From Bacteroidaceae bacterium (lineage in GTDB: Bacteria > Bacteroidota > Bacteroidia > Bacteroidales > Bacteroidaceae), in assembly GCA_017465905.1 (NCBI GenBank), contig JAFTVE010000026.1, positions 42,478-106,477 of the forward strand: a DNA stretch of 64,000 bases, written 5' to 3'. Positions 60,336 through 64,000 of the stretch are shown piece by piece (the stretch's first letter is position 1; each line of letters begins with the position of its first letter). Both the position numbers and the translations under genes were made by a program. Below the pieces are notes generated by a model. That model was not told the DNA's origin and made no database searches. It was given only the letters and a program-made list of their open reading frames with translations.

Positions 60336-63317
60336 ATGATGAGAAGTCGCTTATTTTTGTTTATTCTCTTGCTGTGCTGTACGTTTGGAGTACAGGCTCA
60401 GCAATTGGCCTTCCCTGGTGCAGAGGGCTTTGGTGCTTATGCTTCCGGTGGAAGAGGTGGGCAGGTTGTACACGTGACCAACTTAAATGCTGCAGGTCCT
60501 GGGTCTTTGGCTGAAGCAGTAAGTCAACCTGGGCGTTTTGTGGTTTTCGATGTGGGTGGCGTCATCGATATAACGGGAAAGAATATTACGATTGCCAGTA
60601 ATGTCACTATTGCGGGACAGACGGCTCCGGGTGAGGGCATTACAATTTATGGCGGTCGTGTGATAGCATCGAAGAACAGCAATATCATCATTCGGTATAT
60701 ACGTATGCGTGGAGGCTCAAGTGTGAACTCTTCCAAGTGTACACTCACGCTGGATGAATGTAGCAATGTCATCATGGATCACTGCAGTGTGTCGTGGGGC
60801 CCATGGGACAATGTGCATATAGCAAATGCTAATAATATTACATGGCAGAATTGCATCATCTCTGAAGGCATTGAACCACAACGTTTCGGTGCCATCACTG
60901 ATGCTACCCGCAACTGGACTATCCATCATTGCCTTTGGCAGAACAACAAGAGCCGTAATCCGAAGATGAAGTGCTATGTGCAGTACTACAACAACGTGGT
61001 ATACAACTATACGAATGGTGTCGTTGGTGGGCATTCAGCTGCGGATAACTATCAGGACTTGATGAATAATTACTTTATCGCAGGCCCGAACGGTTCGGCC
61101 AAGTACTTTGACCAATGGACTGAGACCGATCATATGTATAGCAGCGGCAACTATTTCGATGGCAATTGCGACGGAGTACTCAATGGCTCACTTGTGACTG
61201 ATCACCATAACGCTACACCGATGCAGAATCCTTCGCTAAAGTGCTCTGCTCCGATGAACCTCGAGACTGCAGAACAGGCTTATGAGAGTGTGGTGGAGCA
61301 TGTGGGAGCTTCGCGTGTGAGGGATATTCACGACAAGCGCATTATTGAACAGCTGACCTCATTGGGTAAGAAAGGCTCCTTCATAAATAATGAGCAGGAT
61401 GTAGGTGGCATAGGTGTTGTAGCCGGTGGACCTAAGATTACAGACACCGATAATGACGGTATGGCTGACGAGTGGGAAGAGGCTAATGGTTTGGACTCGT
61501 TAAAGGATGACGCCAATGAATACTCGTTTGACAATGGATACACCAACATTGAAAACTATGTGAATAGCCTTGCCCAAAAGAGTGACTATTTGATGTATCC
61601 GCTTAACGTTACTGCTAAGCTCACTGATGAATCTACGGTTGAACTGACATGGAGTAATGATGCTGAAGGAGTAACCGCTATCGTTCTGGAACAGTCCGAA
61701 GATGGTAAGACTTTTGTAGAGATTCAACGTCTGGAAGGTACTGCTACCAGAGCGTCGGTCACAGGTCTTACTCCGAAAAAGATTTATTACTTTCGCCTGA
61801 AAAATGTATCAGATTCTATGGAATCTCTCTATTCGGGGGTGGTTTCTGTCAACGATGAATTCATGCGTGGCGGAGGAGGTGTGGCCGCAGGAACTAATCC
61901 TTTTGTTCCAACCGAAGGTAAGCTCTACCGTATCATCTGCTATGGTACAGTTCCTTTTAACAGTGGAACCACCATCAATGGTATTCCAAAGTACCTGACC
62001 TTTAATACCAACGGTTCTTTGGGCTCTACCGAGGAATTCCTTTGGGATGACCCTGCCTTGCTTTGGAATATAACTTCCGTAGAAGGTGGATTCCATATTA
62101 GCAATTATGGAACAAAGAAATACATGTCGGCACAGAATGTTGTCATAGGAAGCGGTGATGCACGCATCGGAAGTTCTGATACGCCTGTCGTGCTCACCAT
62201 CAGTTATACGAGTGACCACAACCCTGCGCAGTCGGGTATAAATACGCCCGTATCCATGTATCGTATCAATTGTCCATCCAACAAGGATCAACAGATTCGT
62301 GCTCGTGACTTTGCTGATGATTGGGTGTGGGGCTCAGGCACCATTGAACGAGCCGATATGATATTCACCTTTGCAGAAATAGACTCCTCCCTTGTACGCC
62401 TTTTCCTTGCCAAGCTAAACAATACGCTTGAAAGCGCAGAACTCCTGGCTAAGGGAGCTTCTACTGATGTAACATTGGGATATCCTTCAGAAGCCCTAAA
62501 TGCTTTGATGAATGTTCTTGTAGAGGCGCGAGCGTTCGCTGATGCAATCAACGAACAAAGTTCTCAAGCCGAGGTTGACTCTGTGGTGGCTGTTATCAGC
62601 GATGCTGTGAGTGCCTTCGAAGCAACACGAATCTATACGCTTACAGATTTCTCCACTACTATGGCCTATAATATCTATACCTATGGCACAACCAGTAATG
62701 CGAGTGCTTCGGGAGCCAATGCAAGTACGGAGCGCCGCTACCTGTGTAGCACCAAGAGTGCTGATGGCCAGCGTGATTCGTTGGTCTATCGCAAAGGATT
62801 GTCTGACAATAGTATCAAAGCAGGCAATGTTGATGCTGTTGCTGCAAACAAGGAGGCCCTGTGGGCTCTGAGTGATGCCAGTGGCGGATATGTTTACGTT
62901 CAAAACATGGCAAGCGGAGCCTATATGCAAATCGAACAGTACCTTTCAGCTGCACCTGTAGCCGTCTATCCATACTATGCAAAGACCGACAATGGCAAAC
63001 TGGCATTCTTCCTTGATGCCAGCGAAGCCGCAAATCGCTGTATACAGCTGGGATCTACGGATGCATCTATCAAGGAGGGCCCCGTCGCTTTCTTTGGCGG
63101 TCATGCCGACCGTACTCGTATGCGTTGGGTTTTTGAGGAAACGGAGGAGGCTGTGACTTCAGTCGAGCCACTGATGCCTAACCATGCCGCAAAGAGAATC
63201 ACAGGATATTACAATCTTCAGGGCATGCCATTGAACGCAATACCTTTATCTGGAGTGTTTATTGAGGTGGGTGTCAACAAAGAGGGGACTATTGTCACAC
63301 GCAAAGTGGTGCGATAA
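60336..63317 (+). CDS. Secreted pectate lyase-like protein (PL1-type) with FN3 and T9SS-like C-terminus
   Basis: The ATG at 60336 gives a signal peptide (MMRSRLFLFILLLCCTFGVQAQ). The 993-residue protein has a pectate-lyase parallel beta-helix at about 25-390 (FPGAEGFGAYASGGRGG; GRFVVFDVGGVIDI; NVIMDHCSVSWGPWDN; WTIHHCLWQNNKSRNPKM). A short Asp-rich calcium-type motif follows (DTDNDGMADEWEEANGLD), then a fibronectin type III domain (about 430-510), further beta domains, and a C-terminal sorting-like domain ending GYYNLQGMPLNAIPLSGVFIEVG...RKVVR, as in T9SS cargo. It probably cuts polygalacturonate outside the cell. Monocistronic. Confidence 0.9.
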   Translation: MMRSRLFLFILLLCCTFGVQAQQLAFPGAEGFGAYASGGRGGQVVHVTNLNAAGPGSLAEAVSQPGRFVVFDVGGVIDITGKNITIASNVTIAGQTAPGEGITIYGGRVIASKNSNIIIRYIRMRGGSSVNSSKCTLTLDECSNVIMDHCSVSWGPWDNVHIANANNITWQNCIISEGIEPQRFGAITDATRNWTIHHCLWQNNKSRNPKMKCYVQYYNNVVYNYTNGVVGGHSAADNYQDLMNNYFIAGPNGSAKYFDQWTETDHMYSSGNYFDGNCDGVLNGSLVTDHHNATPMQNPSLKCSAPMNLETAEQAYESVVEHVGASRVRDIHDKRIIEQLTSLGKKGSFINNEQDVGGIGVVAGGPKITDTDNDGMADEWEEANGLDSLKDDANEYSFDNGYTNIENYVNSLAQKSDYLMYPLNVTAKLTDESTVELTWSNDAEGVTAIVLEQSEDGKTFVEIQRLEGTATRASVTGLTPKKIYYFRLKNVSDSMESLYSGVVSVNDEFMRGGGGVAAGTNPFVPTEGKLYRIICYGTVPFNSGTTINGIPKYLTFNTNGSLGSTEEFLWDDPALLWNITSVEGGFHISNYGTKKYMSAQNVVIGSGDARIGSSDTPVVLTISYTSDHNPAQSGINTPVSMYRINCPSNKDQQIRARDFADDWVWGSGTIERADMIFTFAEIDSSLVRLFLAKLNNTLESAELLAKGASTDVTLGYPSEALNALMNVLVEARAFADAINEQSSQAEVDSVVAVISDAVSAFEATRIYTLTDFSTTMAYNIYTYGTTSNASASGANASTERRYLCSTKSADGQRDSLVYRKGLSDNSIKAGNVDAVAANKEALWALSDASGGYVYVQNMASGAYMQIEQYLSAAPVAVYPYYAKTDNGKLAFFLDASEAANRCIQLGSTDASIKEGPVAFFGGHADRTRMRWVFEETEEAVTSVEPLMPNHAAKRITGYYNLQGMPLNAIPLSGVFIEVGVNKEGTIVTRKVVR

Positions 63318-63390
63318 TCTGATCCTCCTTCTCAGTCTTTCTGATACGGACGTTTAATGTATCCCTTTCAGCATCCTTAGCTGAAGGGGA

Positions 63391-63732
63391 TTACTTTGTA
63401 TTCGTATATCCTTCCTTGATTAGTAGCTCCACCACTTTTGGCTTAAAGTCTCCTTGAATGATTATTTCTCCATCTTTGGCCGAGCCACCTACGCCGCAGC
63501 GAGTCTTTAGCAATTTTGCCAATGCTTTCAAATCATCGTCGGTACCAATAAAACCACGGACGATAGTCACTGTCTTACCGCCACGATGGTTCTTCTCCAT
63601 CTGCACACGCAATTTCTGTTGCTGCTTGGGGAGTGTCTCCTCTTCGGGTTCTTCGTCCGTTATGTAGTTATAATCGGGGTTGGTGGAATATACTACCTGT
63701 AGGCGGCTCTTCCAATCGTTATCTTTTGCCAT
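63391..63732 (-). CDS. SUI1/eIF1-like translation initiation factor (YciH)
   Basis: The ATG at 63732 (MAKDNDWKSRLQVVYS) was chosen over a longer frame. The 113-residue protein has the SUI1 core: LRVQMEKNHRGGKTVTIVRGF, DDLKALAKLLKTRCGVGGSAKDGEIIIQGDFKPKVVELLIKEGY (region). Bacterial SUI1 proteins resemble eIF1; YciH of E. coli may act in start-codon fidelity or stress. Monocistronic. Confidence 0.92.
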   Translation of the reverse strand: MAKDNDWKSRLQVVYSTNPDYNYITDEEPEEETLPKQQQKLRVQMEKNHRGGKTVTIVRGFIGTDDDLKALAKLLKTRCGVGGSAKDGEIIIQGDFKPKVVELLIKEGYTNTK

Positions 63733-63798
63733 GATTGAAATCTGTAAATAGTGAATTGCAAGAGCAAATATAGTGAAGTTTTTCGCTGCATGTATCAT

Positions 63799-64000
63799 CT
63801 ATCAAGAAAAAATGTTACTTTTGTGGTATGAAGTTACGAAAAAGGTCTAAATTATTGATAATGAATAACGACCTTTTGGTTGAATATGTATTGGGTTACG
63901 AATTAGCAATATACAGAGTGTTTTGGTCTTCTGCGTTTTGCATAACTTCAAATAACTCTTTCTGTATCGCAAAGGTACTTATATTCTCTCATTTCACAAA
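63799..64000. other. Right-edge region: overlapping promoters, possible small transcript
   Basis: TACTTTTG at 63816-63823 precedes a plus-strand frame from the ATG at 63828 that stays open to the edge. On the minus strand TACCTTTG (63970-63977) precedes a 15-codon frame at 63943 and a hairpin AAAGGTC...GACCTTTTT at 63840-63877. Neither product looks like a known protein. Confidence 0.35.
63838..63963 (-). ncRNA. Candidate small transcript with hairpin end
   Basis: Minus-strand promoter TACCTTTG at 63970-63977, then about 125 nt ending in the hairpin and U-run at 63838-63877. A 15-codon frame (MQNAEDQNTLYIANS) starts at 63943. Low confidence. Confidence 0.3.

Overview
The window is chromosomal DNA from a member of the Bacteroidales, most likely Bacteroidaceae or Prevotellaceae. 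The reasons are the TAnnTTTG promoter -7 elements, the lack of clear Shine-Dalgarno sequences, and families typical of that order: SpoIID with DUF4922, DUF3276, DUF4890, DUF5687, an HU-like protein with a DUF3987 ATPase, carboxypeptidase-regulatory outer-membrane barrels, and a pectate lyase with a T9SS-like tail. No rRNA, tRNA or CRISPR array was recognised.

Layout. 1-6.8 kb: a GH31 glycosidase cut by the left edge; an AmpG-like permease with a MurU-like nucleotidyltransferase (probable cell-wall recycling); a YhhQ queuosine-precursor transporter with a small radical SAM protein. 6.8-8.8 kb: repeat-rich spacers and a small outer-membrane barrel. 8.8-15.3 kb: MazG, a 901-residue DUF4922-SpoIID protein interrupted in frame by a DUF559 endonuclease element, a GT2 enzyme and a lipoprotein. 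15.5-18.6 kb: GH16, GH105 and an AraC regulator. 18.7-32.7 kb: Na/Pi cotransporter, CNNM/CBS protein, phosphodiesterase, cytidylate-kinase-like protein, MATE pump, MnmA, Mrp, TrmB, an M15-like membrane protein and a DUF4105-phosphatase fusion. 32.8-35 kb: S4 protein, Pth and L25. 35-36.8 kb: a DUF3791-DUF3990-DUF3791 toxin-antitoxin-like operon between 132-bp direct repeats. 36.8-45.2 kb: two surface/periplasmic modules (TlpA plus TPR; a 923-residue barrel), each next to a membrane-anchored HTH regulator and sharing an operator layout. 45.3-48.1 kb: a divergent HU-wHTH / DUF3987 cassette inside about 90-bp inverted repeats, with a four-unit palindromic array between the genes. 48.1-63.7 kb: mostly core genes (DUF3276, ABC transporter, purB, rRNA pseudouridine synthase, asnS, rplM-rpsI, rpsB-tsf), a large pectate lyase and SUI1.

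Three things stand out. (1) GC-rich palindromic elements of one family are inserted in frame three times in the SpoIID gene; one carries an apparently intact DUF559 nuclease between 44-bp inverted repeats. (2) Two promoters share four TCGCA half-sites spaced 11-31-11 bp, at the same distance from the -7 element, beside duplicated regulators with near-identical ends and different sensor domains. (3) The HU-wHTH/DUF3987 unit looks like a self-contained cassette. Low-complexity repeats with inverted arms fill many gene borders, and some have become coding sequence in mazG and trmB.
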